Assembly: GCF_001039355.2 (NCBI RefSeq)
Contig: NW_019773612.1
Coordinates: 1 to 59,529, forward strand
Source: Lingula anatina
Lineage: Eukaryota > Brachiopoda > Lingulata > Lingulida > Lingulidae
Length of the DNA: 59,529 nt
Direction: 5' to 3'
Under the pieces are notes generated by a model. It saw nothing but the letters and a program-made list of their open reading frames with translations, was not told the origin of the DNA and made no database searches. This document shows, piece after piece, positions 23,701-34,169 of this stretch; positions within the stretch are counted from its first letter, which is position 1; the number at the start of each line of letters is the position of its first letter. The translations under genes and the position numbers were made by a program.

Positions 23701-26700
23701 AATCAAAATCGTTCCTTTTTAGATTAGCTTCAACCCTGAAAACGACCCAAATTATCGACTAGTATACTACTTACAGCCGCAAGGAACAGATTTGGAGAAG
23801 GGCTTAGTGATTGGGTTTAAGTCCCAATCAATGTTTGTTAATCTAAGGAATGAATATTCCGTGGATAATTTTCATTCTCTAGGAGGAATTGTAATTGAGC
23901 AATGTGCATGGAACAATGTAGCAGTGGCGTATACAAAAAACAGTGGAAATATATCGATTTACAAGGACTTGCAATTACTGGAAGAAAAATATGTGGGCAG
24001 TTATGACATGCTGACAGAGTATGACATCTACATTGGTAAGTACCTTTATGTTTTTTATTCTTGGCTTTAATATCCTTTTTCTTACACATATCATACTGCA
24101 CTAGGGCATGTCTGAGCGAGCCGTTTCAAAATCCGTTTGCTACAAACGGTTGATTCATCTTTTCATTACATACATGTACGAGTGTTTTATCATGTCACCA
24201 AGTAAAATCACCCGATCTGATAGTTAAGGATTCCTGAATATGAAAACATACCATAACGTGACAGATCTTCGTTTGAATAACTGATAGCATAAGATAGTAA
24301 CCATACGCTTAATGACCTAACGGTAGTTTCATCACCTTGACAACGTTTGTTTCGAATATTGCGCCACATACCGTCACACCATGAAACAAAATATCGTTCA
24401 TAGTACATTGTATTTTCTTTAAAAATTAAATACTTAGTGAAAAAATGCAGTCATGGCGGGAGGGAAGGGTTTTGGAATGCTTTGGGGTCCATGAAAAAGT
24501 CTGCTCGGCAATTCGGTGGGAGCCTTCCTCTGTGTACCCATCAATCCGTATACGTGTCCCCACAGTAAATGTGCCTTTTATAATGATATCAGTAGCTGCG
24601 TGGTGGATCTATATTCTTTGTGTATGAATGTTAGAATGTTAACCAAACAATAACTGCTTGCTCATTTTTAGGCAAACGACACGGATTTGAAGGCAAACTT
24701 GGCTGCTTGATGATCTACAACACGTCTGCTAATAGCTCAGACTGGATCAAGAGGGCATGGGGCTTCTGCAATGCATCACGAGGTTTTATTTTTATAAACG
24801 TTATTATGATCGTTTATAATTTCGTAAGAATATTATCGGTAAATTTGTTACACTGTCAGTTCCTTTTAACTTTCCACCTGTTTGTCTAGCGTAAGTACTA
24901 CATGTGTTTGGCAGGTGAGGTGCGTGTTTAGCTGACAGTAGATTTAGTAATTCATGATGTTCATTATTGTGTTGGGCGTAATAATGGCAAATCAAAATAT
25001 GTGAGGACACGAAGGGATAACACAGTGCTTGACGTTTAAAGTTTGGAAATTTTCAAATATGTTACTACGTAAATTTCTCAGTGCTGTACAATATAATTTA
25101 CGGGCAGCTAGCGAAGTTAAAATATGTGGACTGAAGATAAATTGTCTCGTTGATAAAGTCCTAACTAGCACACAGCATCTTATTACCTTCAGCACCAGCT
25201 ATTCCGATGTGCACCTCGGAAGAAGAGACAAGTCCACCAACAACCCAACTAACACCCAAAACAGAGGTAGAGACAAGTCCACCAACAACCCAACCAAAAC
25301 CCACAACAGAGGTAGAGACAAGTCTGCCAACAACCCATCTAACACTCACAACAGAGGTAGAGACAAGTCCACCAACAACCCAACCAAAACCCACAACAGA
25401 GGTAGAGACAAGTCCACCAACAACCCAACCAAAACCCACAACAGAGGTAGAGACAAGTCCACCAACAACCCAACCAAAACCCACAACAGAGGTAGAGACA
25501 AGTCCACCAACAACCCAACCAAAACCCACAACAGAGGTAGAGACAAGTCCACCAACAACCCAACCAAAACCCACAACAGAGGTAGAGACAAGTCCACCAA
25601 CAACCCAACCAAAACCCACAACAGAGGTAGAGACAAGTCCACCAACAACCCAACCAAAACCCACAACAGAGGTAGAGACAAGTCCACCAACAACCCAACC
25701 AAAACCCACAACAGAGGTAGAGACAAGTCCACCAACAACCCAACCAAAACCCACAACAGAGGTAGAGACAAGTCCACCAACAACCCAACCAAAACCCACA
25801 ACAGAGGTAGAGACAAGTCCACCAACAACCCAACCAAAACCCACAACAGAGGTAGAGACAAGTCCACCAACAACCCAACCAAAACCCACAACAGAGGTAG
25901 AGACAAGTCCACCAACAACCCAACCAAAACCCACAACAGAGGTAGAGACAAGTCCACCAACAACCCAACCAAAACCCACAACAGAGGTAGAGACAAGTCC
26001 ACCAACAACCCAACCAAAACCCACAACAGAGGTAGAGACAAGTCCACCAACAACCCAACCAAAACCCACAACAGAGGTAGAGACAAGTCCACCAACAACC
26101 CAACCAAAACCCACAACAGAGGTAGAGACAAGTCCACCAACAACCCAACCAAAACCCACAACAGAGGTAGAGACAAGTCCACCAACAACCCAACCAAAAC
26201 CCACAACAGAGGTAGAGACAAGTCCACCAACAACCCAACAAAAACCCACAACAGAGGTAGAGACAAGTCTGCCAACAACCCAACCAACACTCACAACAAA
26301 TGTAGAGACAAGTCCACCCACAGTCAAGCCAGCGCCCAAGTCCACGTCAGAGGCAGAGAAAAGTCCATCAACAACGGAAGCCACAACAACATCAAAGGTA
26401 GAGACAACCACGCCTTTATTCCAACCATGTCTCAAGCCACCTGCACCACCCCATGCCAGGATAGCAAGTAATGTGTCCGACGAGCAAAGAGAGGGAGTCG
26501 TTAATATCACCTTGGTGTGTGAAGAAGGTTTCTTTTTCCCTGACGGCACAGTGAATAGATCAGTGAGCTGTGTTCCTGGTAAAGGATGGAAGAATTTACA
26601 GGGTTGTGTAGGTACGCCATTTTGCTGTATTGGTAGTTTCTTCACGGATAAGTCCACTGCCTTGATTTATAGTGGTGCAGAAGAGTATTTGCTTCTCATT

Positions 26701-27018
26701 GACTGTTGGCGCTCTTCTGTTTTAATCATGTACAGCGAAGTAATGATACATCCTTATATTTCAGAGACAATCCCAGAAGTAAAACCAAAACCAAAAGGCC
26801 AAAGATACCCACCGAAGGAGGCTCCGCTTACCGTTGTTGTTCCAACCGCAACTGTTGCCATAAGTGTTTTAGTAGGCCTCGTCGCATTGGTTGTTGTGTC
26901 TGATCTCCCAATATTGTACAGGCACGGGAGGAGGGCGGTGCGCAGAGTGCGTGGTTGGTTGCGACGATTTAGGGGAAGACGAACAAATGTCGAACCTGCG
27001 CCACGGTTGCTTCGTTAA
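18904..27018 (+). CDS. Gene B: LamG-Sushi-LamG-long mucin stalk-Sushi type I membrane protein
   Basis: Eight exons matching gene A: 18904-18997, 21277-21933, 22511-22678, 23080-23297, 23723-24035, 24672-24782, 25193-26611, 26765-27018; 1077 aa, same splice phases. Signal peptide about 1-28; LamG1 32-250; Sushi1 251-306; LamG2 307-520; Thr/Pro/Glu stalk about 532-900 made of 24 units of 15 residues; Sushi2 about 930-993; transmembrane helix about 1014-1038; then an Arg-rich tail ending PRLLR as in A. The ATG of gene A at 852 is ATA here. Exons 3, 4, 6 and 8 are nearly identical to gene A, while the middle of exon 2 and most of exon 5 differ strongly. The long stalk would hold the lectin-like head far from the membrane. 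Likely a surface recognition protein; the function is inferred from domains only. Confidence 0.85.
19798..19868. repeat. (AAT)n/(ATT)n tracts in intron 1 of gene B
   Basis: A short AAT run at 19802-19816 is followed about 15 bp later by an ATT run to 19866, so the two tracts are inverse complements. Gene A intron 1 lacks the array. Confidence 0.85.
20649..20716. repeat. (TA)n microsatellite in intron 1 of gene B
   Basis: About 34 TA units. The flanks on both sides match gene A near 3520-3560, where no TA array is present, so the array grew in B after duplication. Minus-strand Tyr-Ile repeat frames across it are artefacts. Confidence 0.95.
25225..26304 (+). repeat. Stalk minisatellite of gene B, 24 units of 45 bp
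   Basis: Twenty-four in-frame 45-bp units from 25225 to 26304, consensus ETSPPTTQPKPTTEV, followed by a diverged partial unit at 26305. Units 4-22 (25360-26214) encode the same 15 residues and look identical base for base; units 1, 3, 23 and 24 at the edges are diverged. This is the pattern of recent expansion by unequal exchange from the centre. Because 45 is a multiple of three and the unit has no stop in most frames, long antisense and shifted frames (up to 498 codons) are by-products. Confidence 0.95.
26612..26764 (+). other. Intron 7 of gene B: 153 bp, open in frame
   Basis: Same boundaries and length as 13010-13162 in gene A, no stop in the host frame, and only about eight base differences. 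One difference changes an in-frame Cys (TGC to TAC). Retention would add 51 residues between Sushi 2 and the membrane helix. Confidence 0.6.
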
Positions 27019-30000
27019 TCTTAAATGCACATAATGAACGTTAAACTTTCAAGTGGAGACAGAATGTGGTTGAAAGTTAATAATATATATTTTACAAAAC
27101 TTCTGCCCTGCTTAACATTATCTTTTCTAAATTTCTGGCATGGGGTTTTTGGAGTTACTTAATTTTTTTGAGTATTAGTAGAATGCCATTATAACTTTAT
27201 TTGTATTAGTGTATTATGATATAGCGAGCAGAACACACATACAGAAGTATATAATTTCAAATAGAAGCAAAATTTATTACAGTGTTAGTGCAAAATTCAT
27301 TCACTTATCCTCAAAACATTATATGCAAATTCACAAATGTCGTTTATTAAATTTCCCCAAGTAATTGCCTTAATGCCCTCTTTACAACCCCATGGTTTTT
27401 CAAACGGTTTCTGATATAAGTTCGCACTCACTGCTGATTCGATTCTCCTTTTGTATTTTACCACACTGAGACGTTCATTTTTCACTTTTCTGTTTGACCT
27501 TCCCTTTTGAGTAACCAACATATGGGATGATAGTCTAAACCGAACACTGGTCGAGCACTGACAAGTGATTGTTTATTTTCTCATTCGTTTTGGCCATTGT
27601 TTATTATTATTTTTTTTACAGTGTCACGTGTTAAGGGATTTGGCGTAGAAAGAAATATATTGCAGCTTTAAACTTTACATTTTTACAGGTAATACACACG
27701 ACTACTGCCCTTAATCAAAACAGGGATCCCTTCGTGCCTCATTAAATTTACATGAAAATCCATCTAATGTAGAAAAGTCATGGCATCGCCTGTGCCGTAG
27801 TTTCACACTGATTAGTGCATCAGCTTGCTTCTATTAAAATAGAAGACTCATGTAGTCGCACCCCTTACCAAATTAAGAAAAGATCTGTCTAAGGCAAACA
27901 GATTACATATTGTTAAAACCAGTATGCTTTAACTGTACAGTGTTCACTTTTTATTTTAAACATGTTTATATTAAAATAATCTTTGGTGTTTGGATAATTA
28001 CGGAAGATTTTTCTTTCTTTCTTGTATTTTGATCAAGTTTTTGAGATTGATATATAGTTTTTTTGTGTGTTCTGGTGTAAAAGTGACGCCTCAAGTGTTT
28101 TTTGTCTTTCTTTACTGTTAATATATTTATTTGAGAAAGAAATTTTTTTAATGTGATGTTTTGAGATTTGTGGAGGATTCATTTTTAGTAGTTTGATTTA
28201 AGTGATAGGTTTTTGTTAAATCTAACACCTTTGTATTCTGGTGTGACGGTGAACTCCAAATTGGTTCTACTTCTTCATTGTAAAACCTCTAGTTATTTAG
28301 ATAAAGGATCTTTAGATTTTTAAAATAATATTTTGATTGTTATATAATTGGAGGATACATTTTTTGAAAACAATTTAATGAATTTTATATTTGATTCTAA
28401 TGTAAAACAGTCAAAGCTATTGATTTAACATTTGTGATTAAAGTTGTCATTGAAAGTTAAATAGTTGATGCTTTGGCCACTACGAAATTGTTTTGCTTTT
28501 CAATACAGTTTTGCAAATTTTATTTATTCATATGCTTTTGTGTGACAGAGCGAGTAGTTTAATATTGATCTTGAGGGTAGGTTTTTCCTTATTGATATCA
28601 TTTTTATGCTGAAGTAGAACTTATTGTTGTAATTCTTAAAAATCTTTTGTACTTCAAATACTTTGACCTGTCAGATATTCATTATACTGATACTCATCTT
28701 AATACAAGATATTTGATTCATATATTTATATGTGAATGTTGAAACTTTGGTGAAGTAAAATGTAATTGAAATGGAAGATCAATCTTTTGTCAACCTTATT
28801 ATATTCGCTGTTTTGTACTTCAATGGAATTCGATGTTTTAATTTTGTATGAGAAATACCTTTAAAGTGCAGGTTTATGCTTATACATGTATTTTGTTGTC
28901 GTAAAACAAATTGATTAAACTATCATTTCAAAAATGTATAATTTGTCTCTTTTTGTTTTTGTAATTCGAGGTATTTCACCTTAATTACGATTCGGGCTAT
29001 CATACTCAGACTCATTGAGAGAACCCATTTGCCAATACATGTAAAATGCATACGCATTAGTAAGCCATCGGATCATTCTGCAATACAAGCTGTACAAACG
29101 TAAATCGCCCTTAATAAAATAATACAGAGCGCAAGACCGTAACGGCATTCTAAAATCAGCATTTTAACATTTCAACAAGTCTGTCGAAGCCCTTTCATGT
29201 CTTATTTTCTTTAAAAAGCCTCGATGCTCACCTTAACCAATTTATCTCCAAGAAACAAAAATGTTTTCTTTGTCTTTATAACCATACAGTGTGGAATCCA
29301 ATGTTAATTATTAATAGAATGGTGCCTCATCCTTACTGCTCGTTCAGCGTGGTACATGTCACTCATCAAGTAACCATCTATATACACAATCAAGGTTGTG
29401 ACCCTGGCACTTGCCCCCAACAGGTTTTTCAAGGGAAAGTGAAGGTATGGCAAATGTTTGTCTGTATCAATTTCTCGAATCAAAGGTGACTATTGCGTTT
29501 GGTTCTAATGGCCTGCCTCAAGACTCCTGTACATAAGTATACTGAGTTTTAATGTTTCGGTGCCTCAGTTCACTAACACAAGCAAGTCTTCCTAGAGCAA
29601 CTGTTATATCTCTTACAATTCAACAGAAACCCACTGCCCCATAGCTTACATAATAACACCAGTCCTACCAACTTGCATTGAAATTTGTCACTGTGTACTT
29701 GGTTTAAACTATAAGAAATTCACTAACTTGTATTAAAGGGCGAAAAATGAATACATAAGTAAATAGAAAAACAATATAACTCCTTTATGGAGATTTAAAA
29801 AAATATAATCAATTTTTTAATCATAAACTCTTTTAATAAATGGAAAATGAGCACTAAAGAACGACACAAATGTGAAACCACTAGTGTTTTTACCGTTACG
29901 CCAAACCACCAAAATTTGAAATATATCGAATTCACTCAACTGCTTTGAAATACAAAAAGTATGCCGATATGCGTTTCAGAGGAAAAACGAGAGTTGAAAA

Positions 30001-30172
30001 AACTACACGTTTATTATTGACAGTTAGACTAACAAACTATACCCACTCAATGAGTAGGGCGTGGATATATACAAAGTAGGCAACAGGAGGTGGAGCTAAA
30101 ACTGTAAATTCATGTCCACTACTGACATTGACATATGAGCTTTAAGTGTGAGATAATACACTGTCACCCGAG
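27019..30172. other. 3' flank of gene B, no gene recognised
   Basis: Matches the gene A flank to about 29570, with an extra stretch of about 200 bp near 29000-29190 that A lacks. Beyond 29570 it is unlike the A side. Short frames (27297-27521 minus, 29289-29489 plus) are not kept intact in the paralogous flank. The sequence ends at the assembly gap. Confidence 0.55.
29207..30172. repeat. Left copy of a 966-bp repeat flanking the gap
   Basis: 29207-30172 recurs at 30692-31658 with only a handful of differences (for example a one-base change near 29408/30893 and a one-base A-run length change near 29800/31283). The left copy stops at the gap and the right copy starts at it, as expected for two overlapping contig ends placed side by side. 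Confidence 0.9.
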
Positions 30173-30691
30173 NNNNNNNNNNNNNNNNNNNNNNNNNNNN
30201 NNNNNNNNNNNNNNNNNNNNNNNNNNNNNNNNNNNNNNNNNNNNNNNNNNNNNNNNNNNNNNNNNNNNNNNNNNNNNNNNNNNNNNNNNNNNNNNNNNNN
30301 NNNNNNNNNNNNNNNNNNNNNNNNNNNNNNNNNNNNNNNNNNNNNNNNNNNNNNNNNNNNNNNNNNNNNNNNNNNNNNNNNNNNNNNNNNNNNNNNNNNN
30401 NNNNNNNNNNNNNNNNNNNNNNNNNNNNNNNNNNNNNNNNNNNNNNNNNNNNNNNNNNNNNNNNNNNNNNNNNNNNNNNNNNNNNNNNNNNNNNNNNNNN
30501 NNNNNNNNNNNNNNNNNNNNNNNNNNNNNNNNNNNNNNNNNNNNNNNNNNNNNNNNNNNNNNNNNNNNNNNNNNNNNNNNNNNNNNNNNNNNNNNNNNNN
30601 NNNNNNNNNNNNNNNNNNNNNNNNNNNNNNNNNNNNNNNNNNNNNNNNNNNNNNNNNNNNNNNNNNNNNNNNNNNNNNNNNNNNNNNNNNN
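30173..30691. other. Assembly gap (519 N)
   Basis: Unsequenced scaffold gap. Any frame crossing it, such as 30135-30926, is meaningless. Content unknown. Confidence 1.
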
Positions 30692-31658
30692 TTCTTTAAA
30701 AAGCCTCGATGCTCACCTTAACCAATTTATCTCCAAGAAACAAAAATGTTTTCTTTGTCTTTATAACCATACAGTGTGGAATCCAATGTTAATTATTAAT
30801 AGAATGGTGCCTCATCCTTACTGCTCGTTCAGCGTGGTACATGTCACTCATCAAGTAACCATCTATATACACAATCAAGGTTGTGACCCTGCCACTTGCC
30901 CCCAACAGTTTTTCAAGGGAAAGTGAAGGTATGGCAAATGTTTGTCTGTATCAATTTCTCGAATCAAAGGTGACTATTGCGTTTGGTTCTAATGGCCTGC
31001 CTCAAGATTCCTGTACATAAGTATACTGAGTTTTAATGTTTCGGTGCCTCAGTTCACTAACACAAGCAAGTCTTCCTAGAGCAACTGTTATATCTCTTAC
31101 AATTCAACAGAAACCCACTGCCCCATAGCTTACATAATAACACCAGTCCTACCAACTTGCATTGAAATTTGTCACTGTGTACTTGGTTTAAAATATAAGA
31201 AATTCACTAACTTGTATTAAAGGGCGAAAAATGAATACATAAGTAAATAGAAAAACAATATAACTCCTTTATGGAGATTAAAAAAAAATATAATCAATTT
31301 TTTAATCATAAACTCTTTTAATAAATGGAAAATGAGCACTAAAGAACGACACAAATGTGAAACCACTAGTGTTTTTACCGTTACGCCAAACCACCAAAAT
31401 TTGAAATATATCGAATTCACTCAACTGCTTTGAAATACAAAAAGTATGCCGATATGCGTTTCAGAGGAAATACGAGAGCTGAAAAAACTACACGTTTATT
31501 ATTGACAGTTAGACTAACAAACTATACCCACTCAATGAGTAGGGCGTGGATATATACAAAGTAGGCAACAGGAGGTGGAGCTAAAACTGTAAATTCATGT
31601 CCACTACTGACATTGACATATGAGCTTTAAGTGTGAGATAATACACTGTCACCCGAGC
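30692..31658. repeat. Right copy of the 966-bp gap-flanking repeat
   Basis: Near-identical to 29207-30172. It runs straight on at 31659 into the inverted gene C fragment, so this copy shows what may really follow the gene B flank. Confidence 0.9.
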
Positions 31659-34027
31659 GATATATGCCATGAACACCGCGAGCGTCAGCGGTTGGGTTGT
31701 TGGTGGACTTATCTCTACATCTGATGTGGGTGTTGGTTGGGTTGTTGGTGGACTTATCTCTACATCTGATGTGGGTGTTGGTTGGGTTGTTGGTGGACTT
31801 ATATCTGCCTCTGATGTACATATTGGAATGGCTAGTGCTGAGGGGAGAAGTATATATTATTAGCTTGTTACGCCTTCATCAACTAGAAACGTCAAGCACT
31901 ATATCATCTAGGCTCACTCTCGCATGGTTTTGATTCATCCTTATAACGCCCAGCACAATAAAGGACACCCATTAATCTCCTGTTAACGTTACATACACCT
32001 TAAATACCGGATTGCTTGTAGCACTTTCGCTAGACAAACAGGTTGACAGTTAAAAGAACTGACTTCGTATCATATTTTTGTGAAATTAAAACCCTTTACC
32101 TCCACACCTCAGTGGTCTCCCGGACCAAGTCAAATTTCCCAGACATCTTCTTTGTGTGTCTCCACACAGACGCCCATAGTCAGGGAGACACCTGTATCTC
32201 ACTACTGAACCCATAGTGAAGTTCCCTGAAAATTTTGCGCTTATCCCGTTTTCGGGTGGTGGACAACCTGGAAGAAGAGACAACAGGGCAGGATAAATGT
32301 CATACAGGGCGCTTTTACTATTGGATTTCCAATGGATTTTTCCATTTTCTTTAACTTCTTTTTTACATATTTGACTTTACCCAAAACTACAAAACTACAA
32401 AATTACTTTATCCAAAACTACAAAACTACAAAATTACTTTATCCAAAACGTTGAGAAATCACGATCTATTACTGGCTTTAGACTTATAATTTTTATTTTT
32501 ATGCCGCTGAGCTTATCCGGAATTCTCTTACTTTGGATAACAAGGATTAACTATTATATTCCTCCAAAAGTTTGATTTGGTAAATAAGATTTTGATGGCT
32601 TGTTTTATCTTAAAGTGAGCTTTACCTACTGAGTATTGTCACATACATTTTAAGTGAATATGAACTTTGTGTTTTATTGATCTTTATATAAATGCATGTA
32701 CGATTTTGGATGATACTTCAATCTGAATACCAGTTAAAATGCCTTTGTCGATACACCAGAACAGTATCAACAGTAAAAGTCTGCAGAGCATGCCCGTGGA
32801 GATGCTTACTATACTGTTGCTCTAAATGGTTGTCACACCGTCACGAATTTGGCTTTTTAAAAATGGCATAGCAATGTTAATGTTCATATTTTGGATTCCG
32901 TCTTCCCTAATCAATGCAATTTGACAATACCTAGGTCAAATATAAGCACATGTCAACGGATGGCAGCACCGAAGTTAAGTTAAGGTGTGAGGGGTATGCG
33001 AAAAGAAGTTACTACTGGCTTTAAAGGGATAATTTTGCCTTCATACAAAGTGGATTGTTGGGGAAGATGAGATCTGACCTCCACCAAACTTGAGAGAAAA
33101 CCGTGCCACATCTGACTGACACTGAACATAGGGATCAGATAGCTGCAGTCAATAAAACAAAATGGTCTCAGGAAACCCGACACTGCCAGAGGACTTGTTT
33201 CAAGGTGAACTGTTGATAGAATACACACACTGCCCGCTTGGTTACCGCTTTTTCTAAGTGAAGTCAATATTCTGTTGCCAAAAGCCCTGATATGAACCCG
33301 ACTGATTATCATCGAGATAGTTACAAATAGGTTTCCTATTACATGTGCCATATTTAATACTTACTTAAATTTGCCCTTTCTTTGCATCTGTTCCAAGCTT
33401 CGTTAACACATTGCAGATCAACGGCTGTGTCAAACAGCTGAACGCAGGATAGTCGTCCATTGAAAACACGATCGTCTTTTTTTCTTTTACCAATCACTAA
33501 GCCCATGCCTGTTTTTAGTCGAAACTGTCCCAACGTGGAAGTTATTTTGTTAAAGACATGAGAATTCAATCTTCCAAGCCCAATCATGACACTACCAGTG
33601 GCATAATCGTATTGCACAATAACTTTGTGCCAAGTGTTGACAGTGAACGCATCTGATAATTTAATTGTGTGGCTATTCGATGATAAATCATGAAGATTGA
33701 CGTACAGTGTGTCCCACTCGGGAAACAGCCAGACATGGGAACTCCATGCTTCTGACTCTGTACTGGTATACTCAAACAGACCACAAGGATGTTGTTTTTC
33801 GGGATAGATTAGGAATATCAGAGTAAAACTTGTCACGGCCAGTCCATGATTCCCAGGAACCACCATATGTGATTTATTGGCTCTAGAAAAACGTAGGGCA
33901 TGAGCGCTTCCGTACGGACCGGAAGCTGGCGTTATATTATAGAGGGTGCCATTGTGACAATTTCCACTCAGGTCGGCGCCAAGACTGTTTGCATCAAGTG
34001 GCCAGAAAGCTGCTGGTTTTACATCCC
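31581..34027 (-). pseudogene. Gene C: inverted partial copy of the LamG-Sushi gene
   Basis: On the minus strand: exon 2 (34027-33365, 663 bp, open LamG1), exon 3 (32267-32100, 168 bp, open Sushi1) and the start of exon 7 (from 31837), with intact-looking GT/AG sites. Exons 4-6 are missing: intron 3 runs into sequence matching intron 6 of gene A (CCTGTTTGTCTAGCG near 32040). Because all these junctions are phase 1, exon 3 to exon 7 splicing would stay in frame. Exon 7 has about two and a half stalk units, leaves homology at about 31690, and reads on in unrelated sequence to a stop at 31583-31581. Homology to intron 1 ends near 34170 and no exon 1 was found, so the signal peptide, second LamG, Sushi2, membrane helix and tail are all absent. 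It is probably a gene fragment; a soluble product is possible only if a first exon exists elsewhere. Confidence 0.75.
32381..32450. repeat. 31-bp direct repeat, about two copies
   Basis: A unit beginning CCAAAACTACAAAACTACAA is present at 32381 and 32412, with a third start at 32443. It lies in the long intron between exons 2 and 3 of gene C. That intron is about 1.1 kb, against 0.37 kb in A and 0.58 kb in B, so it holds extra sequence, including an unrecognised 123-codon minus frame at 33351-32980. Confidence 0.8.
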
Positions 34028-34169
34028 CTAGAAGATAAAATCATCTCACGTTAAAACACAACGAATCATTGCTTTTATATACAGGGTTATAAGTAATTAT
34101 GCTACAAATGAGCTTGGTAAATGAATACATGTAGTCAGATTTTATAATGCCTTTAGTTTTCCCTTACGA

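Noticed and set aside
25225-26304. CRISPR-like array
   Set aside because: Units are contiguous with no unique spacers, coding in frame, in a eukaryotic gene.
25161-26657. 498-codon antisense open frame, two 314-codon antisense frames, and a 480-codon shifted frame across the gene B stalk
   Set aside because: They follow the 45-bp repeat, which is a multiple of three and lacks stops in these frames. The sense frame fits splice sites, flanking domains and the gene A paralogue.
30135-30926. 263-codon frame
   Set aside because: Mostly unknown residues because it crosses the N gap.
32980-33351. 123-codon minus-strand frame in gene C
   Set aside because: Lies in the intron between exons 2 and 3 of gene C with no counterpart in A or B and no recognised domain; possibly repeat-derived.
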